In this document: in pieces, positions 36,160-49,457 of the stretch
Layout: the number at the start of each line of letters is the position of its first letter
Numbering within the stretch: position 1 is the first letter of the stretch
Assembly (NCBI GenBank): GCA_040954595.2
Contig: CM082577.2
Location: 868,001 to 932,000 of the forward strand
Length of the DNA stretch: 64,000 nucleotides
Source: Balanoglossus misakiensis
Lineage: Eukaryota; Hemichordata
Direction of reading: 5' to 3'
Notes under the pieces: generated by a model
The model's input: the letters and a program-made list of their open reading frames with translations, nothing else
What the model was told of the DNA's origin: nothing
Databases searched by the model: none
Made by a program: the position numbers and the translations under genes

Positions 36160-39100
36160 ATGGCGACTAAGGAGTTTTGTGTGAGTTTGTACCCATACAA
36201 CGGCGACGGACAAGACGATGCGCTGACCTTCTCCGCCGGCGAGAGAATCGCCGTTGTGGAGAGACCTGATGATGGCGGTTGGTGGAAAGGCGAAAAAGGA
36301 TTGTTGTCGGGATGGTTCCCAGCTTCCTACGTCAAAATTCAGGTAATTGTTACGAACTCTACATATAAGTCATTACTTAAGTTCGAACCTGTGACAAGAA
36401 CTGAAACTATATGTTATGCTAAAGTTGCATTTTTTGTCGTAACAACTAACATGAAAACAAAACTTTCCGCGAACTTCCACTCGAGAAAGTTTTCATTTTA
36501 CGCTTATGTCACTTGGTGGTAAACACTGGACGTCAGAAGTTTTGACCAACGTCCGGTGATCGCCACCAACATTGCGCGTTATAGGTAGCGGGCTTTTTAA
36601 TCCACTTGACATTAAATGAACATATAGGAAGGGTGGTTGAAATTATTTTTAAGGACAGTGTCTGTCAGATATGGTCATCGAAACAGTGTTGTTACGAAGC
36701 TGGCCGGGGGTTTCTCAATCATGATTCCAACAAGGTTATGTAACATACTATAGCCATAGCACAGACTGTTTTTATGATCGGTCGAACTTCAAGACCGGTC
36801 ATTCAGCGCTCTCTGATATGTCAACTCTAGTCTCGGGACATTCAGTCATTCCCGTCTCAACACGGACATGCAAGTGCAAGTTAAATACACATTAAAACTT
36901 TACAAGGCCTAGGTGTGTGATAATCGAATGTGAATGGTGAACTTTGCTATTTTTATTCCAAGGTCACGGCGCTCGCTTAACTACTGTACCAGCCTTGTAT
37001 TTTAACATCCCCGACTGTAATTTGTGCTGAACCACTGAGTTTCAAATTTCCGACCCTGAGTTCGCGATATAGCAGCTCATAGTCTGCATTCTTTCGACAA
37101 TGGCAGTGTGTATACGTATTTGTTATCGGTAATCACAACTAGTCCCTCCACCATGGAGAGATTTTACACAAAAATAGCAACGACCACCGAATTATTCTAC
37201 CATGGCTAAGTTTCAAGTGTTAATACTTCTTCAAAAGTGTATTAATTCAGTAATCCATTTACAAAAATTGGAATCAAAAGTGACAGACACCCAGTACTTA
37301 CTATCGGTTACTCTGATAGGTGGGTGGTTAATATGCATGGTTGCTTTCAATTAACCTATTTCCATTCAATTCCTTCAGTATGAAACCTGACAAGAAACTT
37401 AATATTAAAGTAGTCTTGATAAAACAGTGGGTTTGGACTGAACCATGGTGGTTAAAGGGTTAAAAACAAACAACGGTCAGGTATGAAAAAAGCCACAAGT
37501 AAACTTGTACTTGACAACTAGAAGTTGTTTATGACTATGAGTGACTTGTGTTAGAGAAACAAAAATGGAAAACCGATGTGCCTCATTTGTTTCACTCCAT
37601 TAAATTTGTCAGTAAACAGGTTCAAGCATAAACAACATTGCTGGACCAAAAAATACACAACTTCCAAGTGATTATAATAAGTACCCTGGTCAGGTCAGAA
37701 GACATTATTTCATATTGACTGTGAGTAGCCTGGACTGAGGTCCCCGCACTCTCTGCCTGGGTGCTAGGTCAGGTCAACCCTTATTTACTGGAGGGTTAGT
37801 CAAAGAATTGGCCTGTTGACCTATATTATGTCGTTGTGGTTAATAGATAAAGGTTGCAGTACTGCAAAGTTTACAGAGAAATTAACCTTGTAACCTGTGT
37901 AGTGTAATCCGACTCATTGTTTCCAATAGTGATGTTGGAACTCAGCACTATGAAACGGGGGTGAAAGGGTTGAGGACACTTCCACACATTGCTCCAAATG
38001 CTATGCAGAATAGTTTAACTACACTTTCTGATGAAAACCATTTCCCTCATGGTTTATCCGTAATTCTCTTTTGACAGACTTCAAGCCCAAGGATTGGACG
38101 AGCAACCATCAATTTACCAAGTGACTGGGAAATGTACCAGTCACCAGAAGGAAGACCGTATTATGTGAATAAATCAACCAGAGAGACAAGATGGGACCTG
38201 CCAGTCGGAACTGAGAAAGTAGAAATACCCGAGAGACTGAATATACCAAATGCAACAACAGAAACCGACGCAGGTAGATAATTTCATTTGATTTTTGGTA
38301 TTACTTGCATGGCCAACTTCAAACTATTTAGCATGACTGGACTACACCAGTTATAAGACAACTCAAAATTTGACACAATTAATATGCCCCATTGTTAGAA
38401 TACTTTTATGATGTGAGATGAGATCAGCTGAATGTTTTCTTGCATGTGTCATTTGTCTTTCTCATCTGTGAAACATGAACCATCAGCCCTTGGGCCTTAC
38501 AAGGATGTAGAGAGTTGAAGACACTTTATGAATCTCATCTACTGACCTCGAATGACATCAAACACATGACATACATGTAATGATCTTTTAAGACACAATT
38601 AACGACAAAAGTACTACTCCGGAAGTGGAAAAAGATGTCTGGGAAGTCTATGAAATGAGGGTTATGGTAGAACATGACATTTTAGTGATAACTTTGTACT
38701 GGTCAGTCAAGTAGTTATTAATGTATCTTGTTGTGTACATATGCCGTACATTTGTTGAGAGAAAGCTATATGGAGTTGGTTTGTATTATGGAACTCCAAG
38801 AGAAAGACAAAAAATTGTAGTCTTACAGAAATACTCTCGCTGTGAAAGTAGGTCTAATGGTGTCAAACACGCATGATACATGTACAGTAATACTACGTGT
38901 GTCAATTTATATCATACAGCACCCACACACCAGAAAAACCTGTTTTTCAAGCAGTGTATATGTACAGACTCTTGTCCTTGTACTTTGTTGTGAAACTAGT
39001 TCTTCTTCGTTGGTGTATCTGGGTGTGAACTGAGTTGCTAACATTCCACTGAAGTATACGGGTAGAGATCATGGACAGACTGCATTCCATGTGTAATTGG

Positions 39101-42100
39101 CATTTTCTAGGCACTGGGTGTATTTTATGTCAAATGCACTGAGTGCAGATCAACAATCCCGGTGGTATACATTATTGTCTGAAGAAAGTGTCCATACCAA
39201 ACCAGGAATGAAAAACTCTGTAATTCATGTATGTCAATTCAGTCTTTTTGACGCGACGTTTTGGGGCTATGTATATTTTTCACCTTTTCACAAACGGTAC
39301 CTGACATGCTAATAATTAGCTTTTTATTTCATTTCCAGCCATTGATCCTCCTCCATCAGAACAAAACCAAAATGGTTCAGTGCCAATTATTAGTCCAACA
39401 GATTTCACACCACCACCGTCGCCTCTCGAATCGCCAACGCCAGAAGAAACTGCACCTCCCAAAGAGGAAACCAAAACCAGCATAAAGCAAAGACAGTTTA
39501 TTGTAAGTCTAATTAGTTGTAATTAATTGTAATTAGTGGTGTTTGCCCGAATATTTACATGTCTGTACATGAACAGAACGGAAAACAAAAAAAGGGATGA
39601 ATACACACAGGCGTGTCCAACCAACTCCATCAGCATGATCTGGAGTACCCAGTGTTTTGTTATGGTGGATGGAAGTCCAGGTCAGAGGTCACTAGAGTTT
39701 CCCAGACGCATACCAGTGTTTCAACCACACATGTTGATCTGATCGCTGTGTTTAATTTTTGCCATTTAAGATTTTCTTCCATATTCACAGTTGCTTGCAT
39801 GCCATTATGGACTACTTCACCATGCTGTGTTGTGTTGACTTTTTTGACACCACAGTTGAATTCACTCACAAAGCATTTGAAGAGAAACACTGGGTGGGGG
39901 TGAATCATGTCCAATTGGAAACATTGCCACTCCTTGACAAGAGATATGGGATACTGAAGCCCTATCTGATTTGATCAAATAAAATCTGGTCATCATCAAA
40001 TGTGAAAGAATCCGGTCTCTTCTGATGAATCAAATTCCTGACCTAACAGGATTTCTGTGGTGTAAATTACCAGGGGTTGCCATGGCAACCATAGCTCATT
40101 CAGTATCAGTATTATCCACTATTTTTTCGTAATCTCATAATAAATACACCCACACCAGTCTGTCTCATGACGAGCGAAAAGAGTTGAGAAAAGTCTGGGT
40201 AGATAGTATTATGCCAAGTTATTATAATATGTGAAACCAAAACATTAAATTGACTTTCAAAGTTTCATGTCTAGGAAATGCAATATTCACAAAAACTAAT
40301 GTTTATTTCACCTTTGTTTCACTCACAGATAAACAACATTACATTTCCACATATTAACGCCCTGAAGGATCAAAGTTTACTGAAGCCCGATGAGTGTAGT
40401 TACTGTGATTATTTCTGGGTGAGTAACCTCTTGTATCAGTTATAACGAAGGTTGACATGACCCTGCAGTCAAGTGATTAGGAACAGAGTCCTGGAGTGAA
40501 GGGTAACCAAGGATCTGTAGCTAATGATGATGGCACCAGTTAACCAAAGAATATTAACAGAATCAAAATTGAATCACTCCATTGGTATTTCGTAGTGAGT
40601 CAGTTGAATCTGTTGATCATCTGTTGATTTGTAGACTTTTGATTCTGAAGTAACCAAAGATGATGGGATGCCTGTGATGTTTGCTTGAGAGTGATCATTA
40701 CGAGATCAAGATGGGATAACTTGTTTTCAAGATATTATGAAGTGACTGGTCTTTGTGAGTCAGACTTGAATACTGTCATCAGCATTCTTGTGTATACACA
40801 TTTTGACACATGTTGACTGTACACCCAACGTCTAAATGTCATCCACGGATTGACCTCTGACCTTTCCATTGTCAAAGGTTATATGCTGCTTGTCTGCAGA
40901 CGTTTAGAACATGGAAACTGAATTTTCCATAAAAATAAAAGTCAGCCATATTGGTAGAACCAGAAAGTGTTATTGGAATGCGTCTTCAAGAGCTGGTGTA
41001 AACTGCGTAATTTTCAGGGTCTTTATTTGGTTGTAAATCTCCATTTAGAGTGTGTACTCTAAGTAGAGCGTGCAGGTCAGAGGTTAGAAGCAAACATCTG
41101 CAAGTTATGTAGCAACGATCCACTGAATACAACAAAGATGTTCATTCTGGAATATACAGTGGATCTGTAGAATGCAAATTTCAGTGCAGTGCCTCAATAA
41201 TTGTCCTGGTTAACAGTAGCACATTCGTCAATTTTCCAAAATATTGCAAAAGAAAAACCATCTTGATAACTCCTGGAAAATTGATGAGTGAGTCATTGAA
41301 CCCTGGCAGCGGTGGAATGTGTGTGTGATGTTGCTACTGTCTGTACGGAAAACTGTTTGTGGATGGAGCTTGATTCCACTTCTAGTGAAAATGTCAAGCT
41401 GATCAGATGAGGTATTGGCACATGTGTCGCACTCGAAAATGAAATCAATCAATCCCGGCGTGCTTTGATCCATTTCATGAAGATAGGTCCGTGACATTTG
41501 GTGATGTTTAGCGGAGACAAGAATTTGGCACCCACACCCAGATAGCTCTGACATTGATTTGTGTGACTCTCTCTTGATACAAATATGTGAAGTAATAATA
41601 CAAAAAAAATGTGACCTACAACTCCCACTTATCACTTCAGAAAGATTAAAACGGTTCATGTTCAGAGTTATACTTAGACATGGTTTTCAGAATCAAGTTT
41701 TCGTCAAGTATCAGGCTCCTCATTGCTAGTCTCTTTTGTTCATTGCAGCCTGACAGAGATGACCAAAGTGGATTCAACATTCTTATAGACAAACACCACC
41801 TTGGAAAAGTTTTATCCAAAGAAATGGCCGAATTTCTCAAAGAAAGGCAAGTGTAATATCCATATAATAATACCATGTTGTATATACACACATATTGTGA
41901 AGAGGGGTCTTCTACTGTGTTGCTTAAAGTTATCAGACGTTTATGGAAATTCTAACAGTTGTTTTCCTGTCTGTACTTAAACCAACCACAGGGCAGCAAT
42001 AGAAGAAAGTTACGCAAAAAATTTACAAAAATTATCCGCAAGTCAACTCGGAGCAAGAGAAGAAGGGTAAGGGAATTTTTAGTTTGATTAAGTTTGTTTA

Positions 42101-45100
42101 TTCATTCATCTTCAAACTGATGTTTCAACAGATTGCATGGAGGTATACCCAGTATGACCGAACATCTTTTCTCTGTGCTTTCTTTGCATAATTTTGTAGA
42201 ACTTTATCATCAGCATGGAAAAGAATCAAACAAAGTTTATCTGAGGAGGCTGAAATCCATCAACAATTTGCTGTCAAGTTACGAGAAGAAGTTGAAAAGC
42301 CGTTGCTGGCGTACAAAGATGCTCTCAAGAAAGAAATCAAGAAGGTTTGTTCTCTGCCCAAAGAAGTTGCTGCCCATGTTCAATTATGCAACAGGATGAC
42401 ACTATCTTATCTGTGTCCTCAGAGTGACAGGATGTAAATACAACTCAACTTAAAACCTATTAATCATCAACTTTATCACCATTTAAAATTTCGTTTTAAT
42501 TTTTTCCAAAAAAAGTTGGACCTCTGAAGAGGGAACTGGGGGTGAAAGATTAAGACAGAAGTGATGTAATATTCCAATTGAAAGACAATCTGTTTTGTCT
42601 TTTCACAGATGGAACAACAAATGGCAGATGAAAGGAAACAACTGGCATCAAAAATGCAAGTGATTGACAAAGGAAAACAAAAACTGGAAGAGAAAAGGAA
42701 AGATATGGAATTTAAACAGACTAGCCCTGCAGCAAGTAAGGTAATATATCTCAGTTTCTCAGATTGTGAAAACGCTGGCAAGTAGTGTGGCTTATATTAG
42801 GAACATTAAATGGGTCAAAAGAGTGGATTGGCACAAGACACATGATCATACTAATGAAGGATGTTGATTTGTCAAAGTTCAGTTGTAAAAGGTGACCCGA
42901 TGATCTTGAAGATCTAAAACCCCAGTTTTCAGGTCTCCTGTTGTCTGTTGTTTAAGTAATTGGCAGTCTAGTTCTGGGACAACCAGGGTTCAACTAGTGA
43001 AACAGGAAAAAACCCTGGTCCAACAGGAAAGGGAAACCATCTGGTCTGGGAAGGGCTTGGCATATTGGTCTGGAATAAATGGAGAACATTCTGCAATGTG
43101 CTCATGTTTTTCCATTTTATTTGACCCCGTCTTCTGCCTCTTGACTTCAACAGACACTTGTAATATACCCTGGGTCAGTGCCCTTATGAATGCACATTAT
43201 TCTACATGTACATGTCATATCGTGTCTACTATATTATATTTTCATGAAAAATTCATTTAAAGAGACAAAGTTTCTAACTTTTAGAAAAGTCCTGCAAACT
43301 GTACTAGGCACATATCTCCTGATAATCTGGATCTTACAGTAATGGTACACTTCAAATTCCATATGATTAAATTTCAGGCTGACTTAGAAAAAGCCAAAAA
43401 GAAAACAATACAAGCAGGTATGTATAAATTGTGTGTTCATTAGGATTGTGATATAAGCGGCTGTGTGAGACTGAATTATTTTCCATTGCTGATAAGTGAT
43501 ATTTTCAATGTTTGAGTTGATTGGTCATTAATTTGTTTCAGGTGAAGATTTGAATAAAGCGGTTGATGTTTACAACACAATGCAAGATCAGTGGTTCCAA
43601 GACATGATAACATTCACTTTGGTATGTACTCATGAAACATAACTATGTGCACATGAAACCAGAATACTTTGATCAAGCTGGCAACTATGTCTCTTAAATT
43701 AAAACAAAAAATCCAGGGACTGATAAATATGGCAAGACATCTGTGGTTCTCCCTCTGCCCCAAGTAAATAATATTCCTAATTCTGTTCTCCAAGGACAAA
43801 TAACTATTTCACCATACTATTATTTACCATGCAGAAAACATGGATTTTCTTTCTGATATCTCCACCAAGTGATTATTTACTTGGTTGTGTTGTAATGTGT
43901 AGTGTTTTTTTGCTTCATTTTCAGGAGTTGGAAAAGATGGAATTAAACAGGGTAAATATGGTGAAAACACACCATGAAAAATATCATAAGTTAAGAACAG
44001 AGAGAGACGCACAAAGTCAAAAGGTAGGATCAAAGGATAGAGACTAAATGACCTGAGTGATGGGTGATATTGAGAAGAGACAATTTCCCATTTTCCCCAA
44101 ATATCATCCTCCATTTCATTCATGTGCTGTTTTACGAAAGTTCCATGTAGTTTTTCAAATCTAGCTTTATCCCTACAGGCAGACAGCAGGCACACTGACT
44201 GACTGATAGACAGACAGACACAGACAGACAGACAGATAAGAGATATACTGACTGACAGAAAGAGGGCAAGTGAACAGAGAAACAATGTAAAGCAATGCCG
44301 TCTGAGCATTCCTACATCATTGCCATGTATACCTGTAAAAATTACTTAGTCGGAAATACATTCTGAAATTTCTACAGGCATAATTAATGTCTGCGCATAA
44401 ATTGTCATGCAGTGACATGTCAGCATAACATGGGCCAAGCTGTACAGCAATTTATTCCTTGCCTGTAAAAAAAATGTTTCATTTGATACTACCAATTTTA
44501 CTAAAAAATACATGAAAGAGTTTCATCATCGGAAAGAATAGTAATATGTGAGGGAATAAAACCCATATGCACTTTTCTGCATTTTGAGACAATTAATATA
44601 CACACACCATCTTACCTTAATCTGTCGTAGCTTCTGTGCTGTTGCCACATTATTTCGTATCAGTAAACGGCAAAAACACCTAAATTGAAGGCATTGTCAT
44701 GACAACACAAGACTTTTAGACCGGGACTGTGTAGCCTCTGTGTGACAGCATCTGTGTTGAATAGAGAGTGATATAAAACAGAGAAATAAAAACTTACTCC
44801 AAAGTGCCGTATGCAGTGCTCATCTTTAGTGAATTCCAGTAACCATACGGATCTTGGTTATCTCATGCGATGTGAATGGTCCGAGGATAATTTTTGACAC
44901 TTCACTGCCGTTTGGTGAACCAGTGACAGGCTTTAAACCAGCATGCTCCACTGCCCTCCTGTATAAATTATAATTTATGCTGGTATCATTGAACAAACAT
45001 CACTGGTACAAATGCCGGGAATGCTGGGAGACTGTGCAGCTCTGAGCTTTTCGATTGTGGGAGACATTTTCAGTATCAGCTTTTAAGTTGCATAAAATTC

Positions 45101-45517
45101 CTTGAAAACATTGAATGAACTTACATATAATGAACTTACACAGAAAAAGATGTCTTATGCAAATGTAATATTGATTTGCTTGGTTTGTACACAATTGAAG
45201 TGTCCCAAACGGGAAACGTTAAGACTTGTGTTACTCTTGTTGTGAATATTTTGAGAGTAGGGCCCAGTTTAACGCAGTTTGCACTCTTTGGAGAACAAAT
45301 ATATGGCGGTATTGTTGAAGATTGCTGTTTGAAATTCTGCAGAGCTTTTTCACATGCTCTTATTTAATGATAGACTATCTCGCTTTTTATTACTTGGCAG
45401 ATTTTACAGTCAGTACATGTTGCGATAGAGAACGTCGATGCCTTGAAAGACAGTGAAGAATATGTGAAGACGCACACCACAGGAAGCCTAAGACCAGTAC
45501 ATCTTGAGTTACCATAG
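36160..45517 (+). CDS. GAS7: growth arrest-specific 7, SH3-WW-F-BAR protein
   Basis: Twelve exons (36160-36342, 38078-38273, 39339-39502, 40329-40418, 41749-41846, 41992-42066, 42200-42344, 42609-42740, 43378-43417, 43542-43621, 43925-44023, 45401-45517) encode 472 residues; human GAS7 has 476. Exon 1 is an SH3 domain (ALTFSAGERIAVVE, GGWWKGEKG, GWFPASYVKI). Exon 2 is a WW domain (W78 to P103, with GRPYYVNKSTRETRWDLP). Exon 3 is a Pro-rich linker. Exons 4-12 form an F-BAR coiled-coil domain (GKVLSKEMAEFLKER, IEESYAKNLQKL, EVEKPLLAYKDALKK, TTGSLRPVHLELP). F-BAR proteins bind and curve membranes and link them to actin; GAS7 is best known in neurite outgrowth. The intron after exon 5 uses a GC donor (AG|GCAAGT), required to keep the frame and the conserved ER-x-x-IEE sequence. 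Full SH3-WW-F-BAR order equals the longest vertebrate isoform. Confidence 0.94.
37424..37460 (-). repeat. foldback element, half copy
   Basis: In reverse orientation it matches the left 37 bases of the element at 15767 at about 35 positions, ending in AAAGGGTT. In GAS7 intron 1. Confidence 0.6.
37951..37972 (+). repeat. foldback element, terminal fragment
   Basis: Carries GGGGGTGAAAGGGTT, the right terminus of the foldback family, in GAS7 intron 1 about 500 bases from the half copy. Confidence 0.4.
40075..40090. promoter_or_regulatory. perfect palindromic RFX X-box
   Basis: GGTTGCCATGGCAACC, a perfect 16-base palindrome, fits the RFX-factor X-box consensus (GTNRCC, spacer, RGYAAC). It lies in GAS7 intron 3. 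Binding is inferred from the motif only. Confidence 0.45.
42514..42554 (+). repeat. foldback element, right-end fragment
   Basis: Contains TTGGACCTC..AGAGGGAACTGGGGGTGAAAG in order, matching the right half of the element at 15767. In GAS7 intron 7. Confidence 0.5.
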
Positions 45518-48500
45518 CAACAGATCGACAGCATATCCTTACAGACAGATCAAATACAGGATTGGGTGCATTGAATGGTTGATTCCAAAATTTACAAAAT
45601 TATTGTTTAATGCAAATTGAATTTATGTTGAATATGGTGCTTGTCTTTATGTCACATGGCTCAATATGCAAATACATAATTATAAATGCACAATTTTTGC
45701 ATAAAAATGTATATTTTTAACCACTACAAGATATTTTTTCCTTGCTTCTTATGGCTGAAGAGCGTTAATGTACCAGAAGCAAACCTTTATTTTAAATACA
45801 TGTACATGAAGTACAGCGGTATTTTATGTTATGAAGTCAACAGCTGTGGTTTTTAAACAAACTAATAAAATATCTTTATGCATTAAAGCTAGGTAATATT
45901 TAGCTGGTATGATAGGAAATGAAATGAAGGTAGCTACAACTTTTCATGCCATAGTCTTTGTTCTGTGTATAATGTAGACTTATTTGCTCAAAGTATTTAT
46001 GTGTTTGGTTCAGTCTCTTTTGCCAGAACTGTTAATAAATAAATGCATAACTGGCAACTAGTCTATAACTGCCTGCCTGAACTCAACATGTGACCAGCCA
46101 CAAAGTTTGTAAATCATAAATGCTATAAAACACATTTATATATAAATATAATGTGCTATGCCCAGCTGTTTTGTTTATTTTTTGCTTGACTGCACTGTTT
46201 TTACTTCTGGCAGGATGCAAATTGCAACTTGAATTCAATAATCAAAAATTAGAAATGTGCATGTTACTGGTTACCAGTGTCAAGCCAGCTGAATACTGGG
46301 TACAGAACATTTCATGATTTCATGTTCAAATTAGTTCATGTAAATGAATTTACATTTTTAATGTTTAAAGGGACACCAGATGAAAAATTCACAATTTATT
46401 TTTAGTTTCACATTTATGTTTTCCATTACTACTCTATGCTACTAAACTATTGTTTATCAACAGAATTCTAACCTCACATGAGGCAGCTATTATATTAATG
46501 TGAAGTTTTTGAAAATAGGAAAAATGAAGATTTAAATATTTTCAGTGTTGTGCTAGACTTTTTGAGCTACAGATATAGTGCTGCCTTAATATTTGTGTTA
46601 ATTTGTACATGTAGTTTTATCCTTAACCATGCAACATGCGTGTTACCATTATTTATTTTATTCATTTTTATTTTAATATTACTGGAGTAAGTCATGAGAT
46701 CTATACAGAAGTAGAATGCACACTTTTATCTCTCATCAGTGGTCAGTATTTACAAAAAATTCTTGTCAGGGAACAAGTAATTCAAACTGTCCAGCTCATC
46801 TCATATTGAGATATTATCTATCCTTCACCCTGCATCATGCATATTTCCTTTGTAAAAATATTCAGCCGAAATAATTGTAGCTGACCATTTACAACATAAA
46901 ATATTGATAATAAAATCTTTTAGAGGTAAAACTAAATTGGTATTTTGCATGAAATAATTCTGGTGAATATTTCAGGGGTGATCGTTGTGAAAATATTACT
47001 TGAACTCTGACCTAAAGTCCATCAAATTACAATGGTACGACGCTGGCGGCGTGCGTGCAGTCGCATTTACTTTAGTGACACATGAAGTTTCTTTTCGGGG
47101 TCTGAAACTAACCTTTAAAGTTTCATCCAAGTCCACGGCTCTCCACTTATCTGTATAGTATACAGAGTATTTTACATTCACAAAACTTCAGAAACTTCGT
47201 ATCCTTTGCATGTCCGACAGTCGAGAAGCACCGGCGCGACTTTCAAATATTGGAATGTTCGAACACATGCGCGCGCCAACGCAGCTACGGCATCGGCGCT
47301 AGGCGTTGGCATGGTGACGCGACGACGTCCCATTAGCTTATTTCTCCGTGCTAACGCACAAAACTAACACAAGCAAAGTTGCTTATTTAGAACTTGAAGT
47401 TTAACATCATGCGCGAATATTGACAACCAGAAAGTGTTTTTAAAACAGAATTAATGCTGATGATTGTGTCCAGACAATTTTTTGCACAATTTCGATTAAA
47501 CATCACTTGTTTCCCCGGCAACTTTATTCTGTTGTTGGCCGTTCTTAATAACCATGCTTTTATTGTGTAGCTTGTATGGAGTGCCACAGATCTCATTCAG
47601 CCGCCAGATTCGTTAATGTTACCCCCTATTAATTTCCATAAAACGTACCCTCCATATGTGGTAAGAGTTTTTACTTTCCTGGTTTGATTTAATTAAGACA
47701 CATTCGGTGCCGAATATAACACTTTCTGTGACCGTTGGTCTCGCTGACCTGAGATAACGCAACGCAAACAGCTCAGGTAAAATAAAAGTTCCGTCCGTCG
47801 TTTCTTCAAAAATTTCTCGGCTCTGTGGCACGTGACTCGACCTCTCCAGTTTATGAAACAAAACAAAAAAATCGTACATTTTCATACATCCGCATTTCTA
47901 CAATAAAGTTTGTTTTAATGCAAAAAGATGTTGAATACACACTTTAGAATTTAATATTTTATTTTGGGGCAAATAATTTTATGGCTCGACATGAAACTAT
48001 GACGTCATTTTGACCTCTGTCAATCTCATTGTGAGGCAAACATGCTAGGGCTAGGGTGTCACTGCATTCTATTGTACTCGCGTCGATCTCCCGGCAACTG
48101 CGCTGTACCCCTGTTTCGAACGCACGGTGGTTGGTGGTTCTCAAGATACGTTGCTAAATGGGGGAAACCCAGGAAGATTCCTTCTGTCTCGTTGTGTTCC
48201 AGTACCGACATTCCCTATCCTGCCAGGGTATCCTGCATGCTTTACACATCAAGCTCTCTTCTTGCAGTTGGACAGTTCGAAGAGAAGAATTAGAAAGCGC
48301 ATTTCCTGTTCTGGACTTGCATAGTCGGTGCGCTGGACCAATACCCCGAGTGAAAGGAAAGAGGGATTTCTAATTTAGGTGAGTAATAATATGAACTAGA
48401 ACTCGTGGCCTATGCCACACGGATACCTGGCCTCTTAGATCCAACCATATAAAACTTGCGACATGTCACACCCATTCCAGAATCTGGCTGTCTCCCATAC

Positions 48501-49455
48501 GTAATTTACTGACACCTGCACGAAGGGCATGCAGTGTTTGATAGCCAACCATAAAAGATCCACGTCGCAACTCAGTCAGAATTTCATGCTGTACCACCCG
48601 ACCTAATTTTGGAATGCTTGGGTTTTCCCTTGCGCTTTGTTTTGACACGGTCACTCCACAGACCGTGGTTTTGATGCTAAAGTTCCTTTTGTTATCTGGT
48701 TGTTGACCCGTGGAGGGACTGTGCCTCTCTGGGATCACATACCGCGCGCTGTCCTTGCAAGGTCGCAATTTGCATATCTTTGGTGCAGCCACCTGGCGCA
48801 GACACTTGTAATGTAAACCGCAAAATGCATGCATTTCCGGAAGTATCGAAACCTATCTTGACAAGAAGTATGAAGGCTTGCAAATCGGCCTTTCGCGCGC
48901 GAACTTTCTGAGATATGCGCGAAGGAATATCACTTCGTATTGACTACCGCGATTTCGTACCCAAAAGATCACTTTTTCATTCAACACAAATCAAACTAAC
49001 GATTGGCAGTCACGGTCTTCAAACTTACGTCGAGCTCAAGATTCCTTTTCCCGGCCCAGTTTTTCATGGTTTAACGGTAGAGTTGAATTGAATTGAATTT
49101 TATTCATGTATAGTGTCCGAGATGTAAAAAAGGAATGCGAAAAGGTGAGAAACTATAGCAAATTAAATATTTATTTTTATTTTTATTTTGTAATTCGCTG
49201 ATAAAATTGTTATTAGATAATTTTTGTATCATTTTTTTCTAAAGAAACTGAGAGAAGAAATTTTAACGTTTTTGCTGCATATACAAAGGCCGCCTTTGTG
49301 GGTTTCATTTTATAGGCCAGTCCTTCAAAAGTTTGCGATCATTTCCGTTTGCTATTTCCCTTGGAAATAATAACGAACCATTCCCCCCCCCCCCAAAAAA
49401 AAATAATAATAATAATTTCAAACTAACATCGCTAAAATTGTAATTTCTTTCTTAG
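45518..49455. other. GAS7 3' UTR and intergenic DNA
   Basis: AATAAA signals near 45864 and 46034 fit GAS7 polyadenylation. The segment at about 47220-47335 is CpG-rich with several CG-rich motifs and may be a promoter, but no exon could be attached to it. A good splice donor, TTTAG|GTGAGT, at 48378/48379 could end a 5' UTR exon of the following glycosyltransferase, whose coding exon opens directly behind an acceptor at 49455. Confidence 0.4.
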
Positions 49456-49457
49456 GT

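Noticed and set aside
48042-48373. Overlapping short open frames before the glycosyltransferase
   Set aside because: No protein homology seen; the region is better explained as a 5' UTR exon ending at the donor at 48378/48379.
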